From a bacterium (GTDB taxonomy: Bacteria; Ratteibacteria; UBA8468), in the NCBI GenBank assembly GCA_030672255.1, contig DAOVGU010000175.1, forward strand, positions 1-13,415: a stretch of 13,415 bases of DNA. Reading direction: 5' to 3'. This document shows positions 6,382 through 13,134 of the stretch, piece by piece. Below the pieces are notes generated by a model. It was given only the letters and a program-made list of their open reading frames with translations, searched no databases and had not been told where the DNA came from. The position numbers were made by a program, and so were the translations under genes. Position 1 is the first letter of the stretch; the number at the start of each line of letters is the position of its first letter.

Positions 6382-6709
6382 CGATTACCCTCTTTAATGA
6401 CTCAGGAGAAAGTTTTCTATTATTCTCAGATTGCGATTTATCCGCTTTTCTATAGTGTTTATAAGTAAAACCCGGGTGTTTTGCTCCGCCAGGTTTATTA
6501 TCTCCGTATATTTTCCGTTTATATGCCACCTTTTTATCGAATTCTACCCCAGTAGAATGGGTTATCTGACCGTCCTCCCCAGTTGCGTATTTAACCGGAT
6601 ATTTTCTTCTCTTTTTCGCCCATTCATCCCAATCCATTGCGGTTGAATGCCTTACCCTTGTACCCCGGCCGGTAGAACATCCTGAAGTTTTAGGTGTCTT
6701 GGATTTCAT
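6371..6709 (-). CDS. STG-repeat protein, copy 2 (family not recognised)
   Basis: A 112-aa basic protein with a two-fold internal repeat. S12-T-G...V19-x-H21-S-T-A...W27-D28 and A42-T-G...I49-x-H51-S-T-G...F57-D58 each span 16 residues from the S/A to the Asp, and are offset by 30. The same architecture is in the 130-aa protein at 12288-12680, and both end in I-(V/I)-D-Y. The C-terminal half is hydrophilic and probably disordered. No enzyme motif is visible, so an adaptor or shell/chaperone-binding role, or a modification substrate, is plausible. The start ATG is 1 nt after the upstream TAA in the context CTAATATGAAA; an identical context occurs at the downstream gene's ATG (6369). Each copy precedes a GRAM/PH-like gene. 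Confidence 0.78.
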   Translation of the reverse strand: MKSKTPKTSGCSTGRGTRVRHSTAMDWDEWAKKRRKYPVKYATGEDGQITHSTGVEFDKKVAYKRKIYGDNKPGGAKHPGFTYKHYRKADKSQSENNRKLSPESLKRVIVDY

Positions 6710-6710
6710 A

Positions 6711-7652
6711 TTAGACGCGAATTAATTTGCGAATGTCTTTATTCGTGTCAATTCGTATTTTAAATTTTCCTTCACAACATTTGTGTCCATCGGCAAGAGT
6801 AGAACTAAATTCAAAACTGGCATTAGGGTTAATTGCGCAAGCCACAGCATTTATGTACTCTGCACACATACAGGAGCATTTAATCCATCCGGGGCCCTCA
6901 TCCAATCCCATACTTTTAATCACGCTGTACTGCCAGCAGGCAGGAATTTGGATTGATGATGAGCCCTTATCCTTCTCTCTCACCCTAACCTTAGGGCTTC
7001 CGATAATTGCGCACATTGCTCCGTAAGTATTGGCTATGGCAAGAGCGTCATTTCCTTTAATTCCAAGTTTCTCTTTGGACCAGAGATATTTTTGCCCAAT
7101 TGAACTTAAACTTTTCCTTCTGATATCCAAAAGTAATTCCCAGGAAACCCCTTTCTTTATATAATCCCTCTCTGTCTCATAATTAGCTCTAATTAACTTA
7201 ACTAAATATATAATTCTAATCCAATCATTAGAGGCTATGTCAAATTTGACTCTGGTGGGAAGTTTCTTTATTACCTCTTCTATGGAATCAAAAACCATAT
7301 CTTTCAATTCAGGCACTGATTCTTCAAATATTTCCTGTGCCTTAAGTATACACTCGACGCTCTTTTTATGTTCACCTTTGGCCTGGTAGATTTCACCGAG
7401 TGTAACATAAGAAACTTCTCTTTGCTGCGCTTTATTTATTGCTTCCTCTGCGCAAACAAGAGCTTCATCGAGTTTACCCGCATTCATATATACATCTGCC
7501 AGGTTATTATAAATAAGGACATTATTTGTTCCTTCTTTTAAAACCTCTTTGTAATGTTTAATCGCGTTCTCATAGTCACCATTAGCGGCACATTTATATG
7601 CCATTCGCAGCTTTTGACTCCAGTTTATTTTGTCTGCAGTGTAAACTGCCAT
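6711..7652 (-). CDS. TPR protein fused to an ATC-hydrolase-like Cys-rich domain
   Basis: A 313-aa protein. Residues ~13-110 hold about three TPR units (GDYENAIKHYKEVL, GKLDEALVCAEEAI, GEHKKSVECILKA). Residues ~180-300 resemble the L-2-amino-thiazoline-4-carboxylic acid hydrolase-like family: PACWQYSVIKSMGL, then CSCMC, AEYINAVACAINPNASFEF, and TLADGHKCC. Cys239, 259, 261, 263, 272, 292 and 293 form a dense cluster that could bind metal or act in catalysis. Known enzymes of that family hydrolyse a thiazoline ring, but many members have unknown substrates. The start ATG has GGAG at 7 nt. It is the first gene after the repeat block, so it may be read from a promoter inside that block. The TPRs suggest it works in a protein complex. 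Confidence 0.82.
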   Translation of the reverse strand: MAVYTADKINWSQKLRMAYKCAANGDYENAIKHYKEVLKEGTNNVLIYNNLADVYMNAGKLDEALVCAEEAINKAQQREVSYVTLGEIYQAKGEHKKSVECILKAQEIFEESVPELKDMVFDSIEEVIKKLPTRVKFDIASNDWIRIIYLVKLIRANYETERDYIKKGVSWELLLDIRRKSLSSIGQKYLWSKEKLGIKGNDALAIANTYGAMCAIIGSPKVRVREKDKGSSSIQIPACWQYSVIKSMGLDEGPGWIKCSCMCAEYINAVACAINPNASFEFSSTLADGHKCCEGKFKIRIDTNKDIRKLIRV

Positions 7653-7987
7653 CTGTGTGCTCCTATTGTCATTGCGAGTGAGGTCCCTCGCTGGTCATTG
7701 CGAAGCGAAGCTGAAGCAATCTCAAGAAGTGAGGGATTGCCACGCCCTTTGGGCTCGCAATGACATTACTCGGGATAAACTCCGCAATCTGACACAAAGT
7801 GTCATTCCGAGCAAAGCGAGGAATCTCTCTCTTATGTAGTGGCAAAGTTTACTTTGCTTCCTTTTAGCAGAGCAAGCTCTGCAACTACAATATAGAAATT
7901 GCCACCCCTGTTTACTACATGCAGGGGCAGGCTTCTTCGTGTCTCGCAATGACGGCAATGTTGTTATACAGTATTGTCGTCACCTAT
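7653..7987. repeat. Block of nested palindromic repeats between the radical-SAM and TPR genes
   Basis: The block opens with GTCATTGCGAG (7668-7678). The inverse CTCGCAATGAC closes it at 7754-7764 and again at 7943-7953. An inner GTCATTGCGAAGCGAAG starts at 7694. The palindrome TGACAC-AAA-GTGTCA lies near 7790-7804 and a related GTCATTCCGAGCAAAGCGAGG at 7801-7821. Hairpins GCAAAG-TTTA-CTTTGC (7842-7857) and GCAGAGC-AA-GCTCTGC (7867-7882) sit inside a TGTAGT/ACTACA pair (7835-7840/7884-7889). CCCCTG/CAGGGG pairs at 7905-7910/7922-7927. These are non-coding dispersed-repeat (MITE/REP-like) sequences; short reading frames here are artefacts of the palindromes. Confidence 0.85.
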
Positions 7988-9319
7988 TTAAACAAATTGG
8001 CGTAACTTTTCCCTGAATTGAAATTCATAAAGGGCTTTTTCGTATAGGGCTTTGAGTTCTTCCTCCGTTATATTTTCTAATTTGATAACACCATTCCCCA
8101 ATTGATATGAATATTGACTCCAGTCTGTAGTTTTCAGCATATCGTTCTTCTTGCAGTATTCGTATAGTCCTGTTCCCGGAAAAGGAGTCACTATTGAAAA
8201 ACCTGCACTCTCCATTCCGTAATCCAAAGCAAGCTCTTTGGCAAGGTTTATTGTATCCTCGACAGTCTCAACAGTCTCTGTAGGATACCCTATCATAAAG
8301 TAGCCGTAAGAAGAAATACCAACCTTTGAAGTTAGATCTATGGTTTCCTTAATTTGCTTTATTGTAAATCCTTTCTTGCAAAAGTCGAGAATCCTCTGAT
8401 TTCCAAATTCAATTCCATAGAAGATGACCTTGCAGTTTGCCTTTTTTAGTTCTTCCAATAATTCTTCAGACATAAGGCCAACCCTGCCATCACAAACCCA
8501 AGAAAGTTCATCCAGGCCTCGCTCGTGCATTCCCCGGCACAACTCAATAGTCCATTTTTTGTTTACAACCAAAAGGTCATCAACAAATCTGACATATCTT
8601 ACACCGAATTCATTATAAATCTGCTCCAGTTCATCAAGGACATTTGCCACAGACCTCCTTCTATGCACCCTTCCCCATATAGCAGGGGCATCGCAGAATT
8701 GACAAAGGTAGGGACATCCCCTTGTTGCCAACATCGGACTAAAAGTTTCGCCTTCAGTCCATAGCCCCCTATAAGCAGGACTCTGCAGTAGTCCCCTATC
8801 TGGAAAAGGTAGCCTATCAAGGTCCCGAACAAATGGCCTATTCGGAGTAACAAAAACCTCATCGCCCTCCTTGAAGGTTATGCCTTTTACTTCACGGAGA
8901 TTGCTGTGGTTTGAAACAACTTTAAGCAACTCAAGAGCCGTTATCTCACCCTCGCCCCTTACGCAGAAATCAACCGAAGGACAGTTAATAATGTCCCTAT
9001 GCTCAAAATGTACGTGTGGTCCTCCTAAAATTACCTTTATATTCGGATTGATTTCTTTTACTTTAGCTGAAAGATAGAGGGCGCTATTAATCCTCGCTGT
9101 AATAGCGGTTATACCAACAAAATTGGGGTTTTCTTTTCTAACCTCCTCGATCACTTCATTGGATAAAAGACCCCTTGACCTGGATTCGATTAGGTGAACA
9201 TCGATATCGTTCTGCTTGAGGACCGCGGCTATATATAAAAGTCCAAGTGGTGGGTATACTTCATGCATCTGGGTGCTTTGTTCAGGCGGGTCAATCAAAA
9301 CACATTTAATCTTTTTCAT
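7988..9319 (-). CDS. B12-binding domain radical-SAM enzyme
   Basis: A 443-aa protein of the BchE-like class. The N-terminal Rossmann-type cobalamin-binding domain (residues ~1-150) shows YPPLGLLYIAAVLKQ, VGITAIT, GGPHVHF (99-105) and CVRGEGE (119-125). The radical-SAM core has C202-PYL-C206-QF-C209 for the 4Fe-4S cluster, followed by RYVRFVDD and a YGIEFGNQRIL strand near residue 300. Such enzymes methylate or rearrange unactivated carbons in lipids, cofactors or peptides; the substrate here cannot be read from sequence. ATG 9319 lies 14 nt inside the upstream ATPase gene, without a clear ribosome binding site, so translation depends on coupling. Its presence among adaptor and chaperone-type genes suggests it modifies a component of the same system, though that is inference. 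Confidence 0.93.
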   Translation of the reverse strand: MKKIKCVLIDPPEQSTQMHEVYPPLGLLYIAAVLKQNDIDVHLIESRSRGLLSNEVIEEVRKENPNFVGITAITARINSALYLSAKVKEINPNIKVILGGPHVHFEHRDIINCPSVDFCVRGEGEITALELLKVVSNHSNLREVKGITFKEGDEVFVTPNRPFVRDLDRLPFPDRGLLQSPAYRGLWTEGETFSPMLATRGCPYLCQFCDAPAIWGRVHRRRSVANVLDELEQIYNEFGVRYVRFVDDLLVVNKKWTIELCRGMHERGLDELSWVCDGRVGLMSEELLEELKKANCKVIFYGIEFGNQRILDFCKKGFTIKQIKETIDLTSKVGISSYGYFMIGYPTETVETVEDTINLAKELALDYGMESAGFSIVTPFPGTGLYEYCKKNDMLKTTDWSQYSYQLGNGVIKLENITEEELKALYEKALYEFQFREKLRQFV

Positions 9320-11393
9320 ACATAAACTTAGATAATTTAGTTAAGTTATCTATTCCTCTTATTTCATGTGGATATAATGGCACCTTTACTATTTCGCATC
9401 CTTTGTATTCTGTTTTTTTATCTATCTGTTGAATATAATCTATCTGCTCATTTCTCTTTGAGCTGCAAAAATCGCAATCTGTTGGCGGAATTACCATATT
9501 AACGACAATATGGCTACAGGGAATGCCAAGATTCTTCATACTAAAAAGCAAGTCTTCAGTCTCAAGAATGCCCATCGCCTCAGGGATAGTTACAGCTATA
9601 AATTCATTTTTTTGAGGATTTGTAAGAAGCATGTGCATTTTCTGCACCGTCTCTTGAGAGGACAATATCTTTTTGGCTACCACTTCAATATTATCGACAG
9701 GAACTTCTCGATGATATTTCAGAATCGCCCGATAAGTAACCCTCAGCCACTCCCTGACTAACTCCGGGAATTTCAGAAGGTCAATCAGATGCCCGGTGGG
9801 GGCGGTATCAAAAATATATATATCGAAATCTGCGTTTTTAATAAATCCCATAATCTTTTCTAAGGCCAATACTTCTTCCAGGCCCGGTGGATAGGTATCG
9901 ACAAATTCAACCATAACCTTTTCATCAAAATCCAATTTCCATTTCCTGCCGCCAGCAAGGTAGCTGTTCTGCCATTTTTTAAATGCATCTTCTATATTGC
10001 TCTTATATTCCTTTCTAAAATCCTGATATAATCCTGCTCCATCTATTTCTAAAGCGGAGAGATTGCCTTCACTCTCTATAGGAGTTACTGTATCTCCTAT
10101 GGGAGTAGCGAAACTATCAGTTAAAGAGTGAGCAGGGTCGGTAGAGAAAACTAATACTTTTTTGTTAGGATTGTGCTTAGCAACAGACAACGCTGTGGCT
10201 GCAGAGACTGTGGTTTTTCCTACCCCGCCTTTACCGCCAAAGATAATAAATTGCAAATCCTTATTTAAAACTTCTGATAACATACCCGACTGAAAATTAT
10301 CTTCATCTTTTAAAGGTTCCAATGTAGACTGCGGTGACGAATACTGAGCACCATTCCCGGATAAAAACTCACCAAATCTCAATAACCCTTCTTTTGCACG
10401 TACTTCATTTGAAAATATAGGAATATTAACAAGATTAAAAGAGGTAAATTTTTCGTCAATCTCTTTAAGGTAGTTTTGTTGTTCCTCTCTTCTATTTGAG
10501 CAAAAGGCACATCCACTTTCATCCTGGAGGCGATTCACAATAATATTACGCACAGGAATGTTTTCTTCTCTTAAGGTAGCAAGGAGCCTCTCTGTTTCTA
10601 CGATGCTTAGTTCCTCGGGAATCGTAACCGGAATAAATTCGCATCTCTCTTTATTTTTAAGGATTGCTCTTATCTTTTCCAAGTCTTTCGCTAATGTATC
10701 CAGGAATGTGCGAACATTCCCCCTGGGTGGCATACGCCCAGGGATTTTAAAGCCTATCATCGCTGCTCCTATTGCAACTCGATTGTACCTAATAAATGAT
10801 GTCTCAAAAAGCTCGATCCATTTGAGGACCTTATCAGGCAACTCCAGTAATCTCAGGGTATGGCCTGTGGGTGCAGTGTCCCAGATAACTAAATCATACT
10901 CATAAGGTCTGAATATCCCGAATTTAAGCAAATTCACTATCTCTAAGAGAATCATCATCTCTTGCATACCAGGCAACTTAAAATTGAGAAAGTCCCTTAT
11001 ATCTATTTGGTCGGTAGAGAAAGACATATTGGAAAAATTATTTATAGAAAACTTATATTTCTTCTTAAATTTTTCAAGCAAAATTTCTGAATCCATCTCT
11101 ATCGCCCAAAGATTATCCACTCTTTTTACCGGCGTAACAGAACTATTTACAGGACAGTCAAAGGAATCTCCTACTGAATGCGCCGGGTCACTGGAGGTAA
11201 CTAAAAACTTTTTTTCGGGATATTTTCGCGCCAGATACATTGCAGTAGCGCAGGATGATGTTGTCTTTCCCGTCCCACCTTTCCCTCCAAAGATTACCAA
11301 CCGCAATTTTTCATTTTTTAAGAAACTGGGGGCATTGTCACCAGGAATAATTTCTTTAGCTTCCAAGCTGGCAATCTTATCCTCAGAATTCAC
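9306..11393 (-). CDS. Tandem-duplicated ArsA/Get3-type ATPase
   Basis: A 695-aa protein made of two ~345-residue halves, each a complete ArsA/Get3-type NTPase. The deviant P-loops are GKGGTGKT (37-44) and GKGGVGKT (387-394), with DPAHS at 69-73 and 419-423 and switch II DTAPTGH at 172-178 and 529-535. CxxC pairs lie at C295/C298 and C640/C643. Get3 dimers bind zinc between one CxxC from each subunit, so this protein may be a covalent pseudodimer with the same clamp. In known families such ATPases energise arsenite export (ArsA) or deliver tail-anchored membrane proteins (Get3). No arsB or arsR is present, while sHsp and membrane-surface domains are, favouring a chaperone/targeting role (inference). 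The start is GTG 11393, with GGAG 7 nt upstream, overlapping the GRAM/PH-like gene by 11 nt. Confidence 0.93.
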   Translation of the reverse strand: MNSEDKIASLEAKEIIPGDNAPSFLKNEKLRLVIFGGKGGTGKTTSSCATAMYLARKYPEKKFLVTSSDPAHSVGDSFDCPVNSSVTPVKRVDNLWAIEMDSEILLEKFKKKYKFSINNFSNMSFSTDQIDIRDFLNFKLPGMQEMMILLEIVNLLKFGIFRPYEYDLVIWDTAPTGHTLRLLELPDKVLKWIELFETSFIRYNRVAIGAAMIGFKIPGRMPPRGNVRTFLDTLAKDLEKIRAILKNKERCEFIPVTIPEELSIVETERLLATLREENIPVRNIIVNRLQDESGCAFCSNRREEQQNYLKEIDEKFTSFNLVNIPIFSNEVRAKEGLLRFGEFLSGNGAQYSSPQSTLEPLKDEDNFQSGMLSEVLNKDLQFIIFGGKGGVGKTTVSAATALSVAKHNPNKKVLVFSTDPAHSLTDSFATPIGDTVTPIESEGNLSALEIDGAGLYQDFRKEYKSNIEDAFKKWQNSYLAGGRKWKLDFDEKVMVEFVDTYPPGLEEVLALEKIMGFIKNADFDIYIFDTAPTGHLIDLLKFPELVREWLRVTYRAILKYHREVPVDNIEVVAKKILSSQETVQKMHMLLTNPQKNEFIAVTIPEAMGILETEDLLFSMKNLGIPCSHIVVNMVIPPTDCDFCSSKRNEQIDYIQQIDKKTEYKGCEIVKVPLYPHEIRGIDNLTKLSKFMYEKD

Positions 11394-11808
11394 CCAAATT
11401 CTCCTTTTTAGTTTTTTCTATAGCTTCTGCCCATTTCCCTGGCTTTTTTACTGAAAGATAAAAAGTGCTCTTTTTTTCATCTAATTCTTTAATCAGGCGA
11501 AGTTGCTGAACCAACTTGCCGGGAACCCAATTTCTGCTAACTATCTGGAACTCACTTAACAAATTGAGAGGAATATCAAATAACCTATTTCCTCCTTGAG
11601 TGAAAATTAATCTGGTGCCAGTTAGATATAAAAAACCCATCTTCCAGCTCGATCTTAAAATACTGCCTGCATCATAGGCAGCTTGACCGTAGGCAAGGAC
11701 CTTCTCTCCTTCAATCTCTGATGGCAACTTCAGCTCCCTTACCATCTCCAATCCACTTCTAATTTTACTATCTTTTTCTAAGTTGAATCGCCCCTGCCCT
11801 TCTTTCAT
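11383..11808 (-). CDS. GRAM/PH-like domain protein (single-domain paralogue)
   Basis: A 141-aa protein with a GRAM/PH-like core at residues ~30-115: EKVLAYGQAAYDAGSILRSSW, GFLYLTGTRLIFTQGG, FDIPLNLLSEFQIVSRNW, FYLSVKKPGKWAEAI. It aligns with the N-terminal domain of the 303-aa fusion protein (5470-6381), which reads YKDNLRSGWKPGHLYLTNTRLFLW. Such domains usually bind membrane phospholipids or proteins. It lacks the winged-helix and Hsp20 parts of its paralogue; separate winged-helix and ATPase genes flank it instead. ATG 11808 overlaps the upstream stop (ATGA), and its 3' end overlaps the ATPase start, so the three are coupled in translation. Confidence 0.82.
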   Translation of the reverse strand: MKEGQGRFNLEKDSKIRSGLEMVRELKLPSEIEGEKVLAYGQAAYDAGSILRSSWKMGFLYLTGTRLIFTQGGNRLFDIPLNLLSEFQIVSRNWVPGKLVQQLRLIKELDEKKSTFYLSVKKPGKWAEAIEKTKKENLGEF

Positions 11809-12278
11809 CTTGATGTATATCTTTTAAATTTTTCTTCTGGGGTCAATGAAGATTCCTCTGTCAAGTCCTCCAATGTCTTTCTATAACTTTCCGCAGATGC
11901 TTTCTGAGTTTTCTTCTCTACACTCTTTGAGGTTTCTTCTGTTGTTTTTGATGACCTCTGTTTTGGTGTTCCGGAGGACTCCTCCTTTGCTCCTCTTGAC
12001 ATATATCTCTTAAACCTCTTCTCCGGTGTTTCATCGGGTATGGAGTCTACGCCATAAGGAGCAGGAGAATTTTTGCCTAAAACCTGCCATCCTTTATCTG
12101 CGATTTTTACCTTTCCTGACTTCAATACATCAATATAGTCCCTCGTGCCCATAGACCTTAAGATAACTCTCGCATAATCCAGGCGCAGACCCATCTCGTT
12201 TGCTATCGTGACTTCGTGAGACTCTCCGCCCCCTTCTTCAATTAACTTTAGAATCTTTCTTTCATCAGACGTTGCCAT
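11805..12278 (-). CDS. Winged-helix protein with two FKRY peptide motifs
   Basis: A 157-aa protein. Residues ~1-70 look like a small winged helix (ERKILKLIEEGG, VTIANEMGLRLDYARVILRSMGTRDYI, KVKIADKGWQVL). The rest is low-complexity, rich in Ser/Thr/Lys/Glu and probably disordered. It carries the same short peptide twice: T84-PEKRFKRYMS-R95 and T146-PEEKFKRYTS-R157, the latter being the exact C terminus. Two copies of one short motif in a disordered tail usually mean docking sites for a partner. The ribosome binding site GGGGGTA precedes ATG 12278. The gene sits between STG copy 1 and the GRAM/PH-like gene, so a partner within this array is likely. It could bind DNA, but other winged-helix domains in this array occur in apparently structural proteins. 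Confidence 0.8.
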   Translation of the reverse strand: MATSDERKILKLIEEGGGESHEVTIANEMGLRLDYARVILRSMGTRDYIDVLKSGKVKIADKGWQVLGKNSPAPYGVDSIPDETPEKRFKRYMSRGAKEESSGTPKQRSSKTTEETSKSVEKKTQKASAESYRKTLEDLTEESSLTPEEKFKRYTSR

Positions 12279-12287
12279 TCTACCCCC

Positions 12288-12680
12288 TTAGTAGTCTATA
12301 ATCATTTTCTTTACAGGTTTATTTATAGCCTTTTTTCTTCCTGTCTTTTTAGTTTCTTTATTATGTTCTGCACTTTCCATATTCTCCTGCCTATTCTTTG
12401 CCTGGGATTTATAGTAAGAGTCAAGATGCTCATCACCTTCAAGTATCGGTTTAGAGTGAACCTTCGAGTGAAGACCATCTTCTTCTTTTTCTTCCGATTC
12501 CTCATTTAATAATGCCTTGTAATCAAATTCTATGCCGGTGGCATGCTTTATAGCCGGTTTTTCACCGGTGGAATGCTTTAACTCTTGATACCCGCTCCTT
12601 TTCTTCGCCTTTTCTAATTCGTCCCACTCCCTGGCAGTGGAGTGTCTCACTCTTGCCCCTTTACCTGTAGAATATTTCAT
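12288..12680 (-). CDS. STG-repeat protein, copy 1 (family not recognised)
   Basis: A 130-aa, highly charged protein. It has two repeats of the pattern STG-x6-H-(S/A)-T-(A/G)-x-E-(W/F)-D: S4 to D20 (STGKGARVRHSTAREWD) and S37 to D53 (STGEKPAIKHATGIEFD), 33 residues apart. The paralogue at 6371-6709 keeps the same four STG/STA-type boxes and spacing. The region after residue ~60 is acidic then basic and likely disordered, and the protein ends in MIIDY. ATG 12680 overlaps the upstream stop (ATGA) and follows a purine-rich GAGGGGGAG. Nothing catalytic is seen. It is followed by winged-helix, GRAM/PH-like and ATPase genes, mirroring the STG then GRAM/PH-like order of the second module. Confidence 0.8.
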   Translation of the reverse strand: MKYSTGKGARVRHSTAREWDELEKAKKRSGYQELKHSTGEKPAIKHATGIEFDYKALLNEESEEKEEDGLHSKVHSKPILEGDEHLDSYYKSQAKNRQENMESAEHNKETKKTGRKKAINKPVKKMIIDY

Positions 12681-12907
12681 GTCTCCCCCTCTTTGAGACT
12701 TGCCATTACAGATAAGAGATTCTTCCAGGCATCCCTTGTGGCTTCCCGCTCTTTTTTAAAACCAGCTTTGAGTTTGGCTACTTCTTCTCTCCTTTCTCCG
12801 CTTTCTTTCCTGCAAGCACTTACTATCTCAGAATGCCATTTGACTCTATCTTTATGCATACTCTTGATATCACGAGCTAAATTCTTTATGAAATCTTCAT
12901 TCGACAT
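12677..12907 (-). CDS. Small charged helical protein
   Basis: A 76-aa (or 78-aa) product, almost entirely helical and charged: NLARDIKSMHKDRVKWHSEI, a single Cys (VSACRKES), then RREEVAKLKAGFKKEREATRDAWKNLLSVMASL. Heptad-like hydrophobic spacing suggests a coiled coil or helical hairpin. I prefer ATG 12907 because GGGGGT stands 7 nt before it. ATG 12913 overlaps the upstream TAA (TAATG) but would have a ribosome binding site only ~2 nt away. No family is recognised. Its gene ends in an ATGA overlap with STG copy 1, so the two products may act together. Confidence 0.72.
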   Translation of the reverse strand: MSNEDFIKNLARDIKSMHKDRVKWHSEIVSACRKESGERREEVAKLKAGFKKEREATRDAWKNLLSVMASLKEGET

Positions 12908-12912
12908 CTTCA

Positions 12913-13134
12913 TTACCCCCGTTTATTCTTCGGTAATTTCATATATTTATTGGAAGCGATCCTGTCTTTGTTTAAAGGATTTTTCATATAAGATATGAAT
13001 GCGAGATTAATCTTTGCCGGTTTATAATTCGGGTCAATCTCTAATGCTTTTTTATACTCCTCTATTGCCTCTTTATATTTACCCTTTACGCTGTGAAGCC
13101 TGCCCTGATAGAGATGCGCTTCTTTATCTGACAT
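12913..13134 (-). CDS. TPR miniprotein
   Basis: A 73-aa protein with one to one-and-a-half TPR units: AHLYQGRLHSVKGKYKEAIEEYKKALEIDP, followed by NYKPAKINLAFISYM, then a basic tail. The G-K-Y-K-E-A-I-E-E-Y-K-K-A-L-E-I-D-P signature is unmistakable TPR. Such short proteins act as clips or subunit contacts. It overlaps the upstream gene by 11 nt and touches the next start (TAATG), so it belongs to the same transcript. A longer TPR protein is encoded in the second module (6711-7652). Confidence 0.8.
   Translation of the reverse strand: MSDKEAHLYQGRLHSVKGKYKEAIEEYKKALEIDPNYKPAKINLAFISYMKNPLNKDRIASNKYMKLPKNKRG

Noticed and set aside
7722..7958. Minus-strand open frame inside the repeat block, and overlapping plus-strand frames at 7554-7839
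   Set aside because: They are translations of palindromic repeat arms (Arg/Ser/Leu-rich), without ribosome binding sites or protein-like patterning.
7653..7987. CRISPR array
   Set aside because: The repeats are inverted and of unequal spacing; there are no regular direct repeats with spacers and no cas genes.
9306..11393. Arsenite resistance (arsA) operon
   Set aside because: No arsB, arsR, arsD or arsC nearby, and the CxxC pairs and neighbours fit a Get3-like role better.
10984..11454. 156-aa plus-strand open frame opposite the ATPase
   Set aside because: It lies antisense to strongly conserved ATPase motifs, has no family features, and fits a shadow frame.
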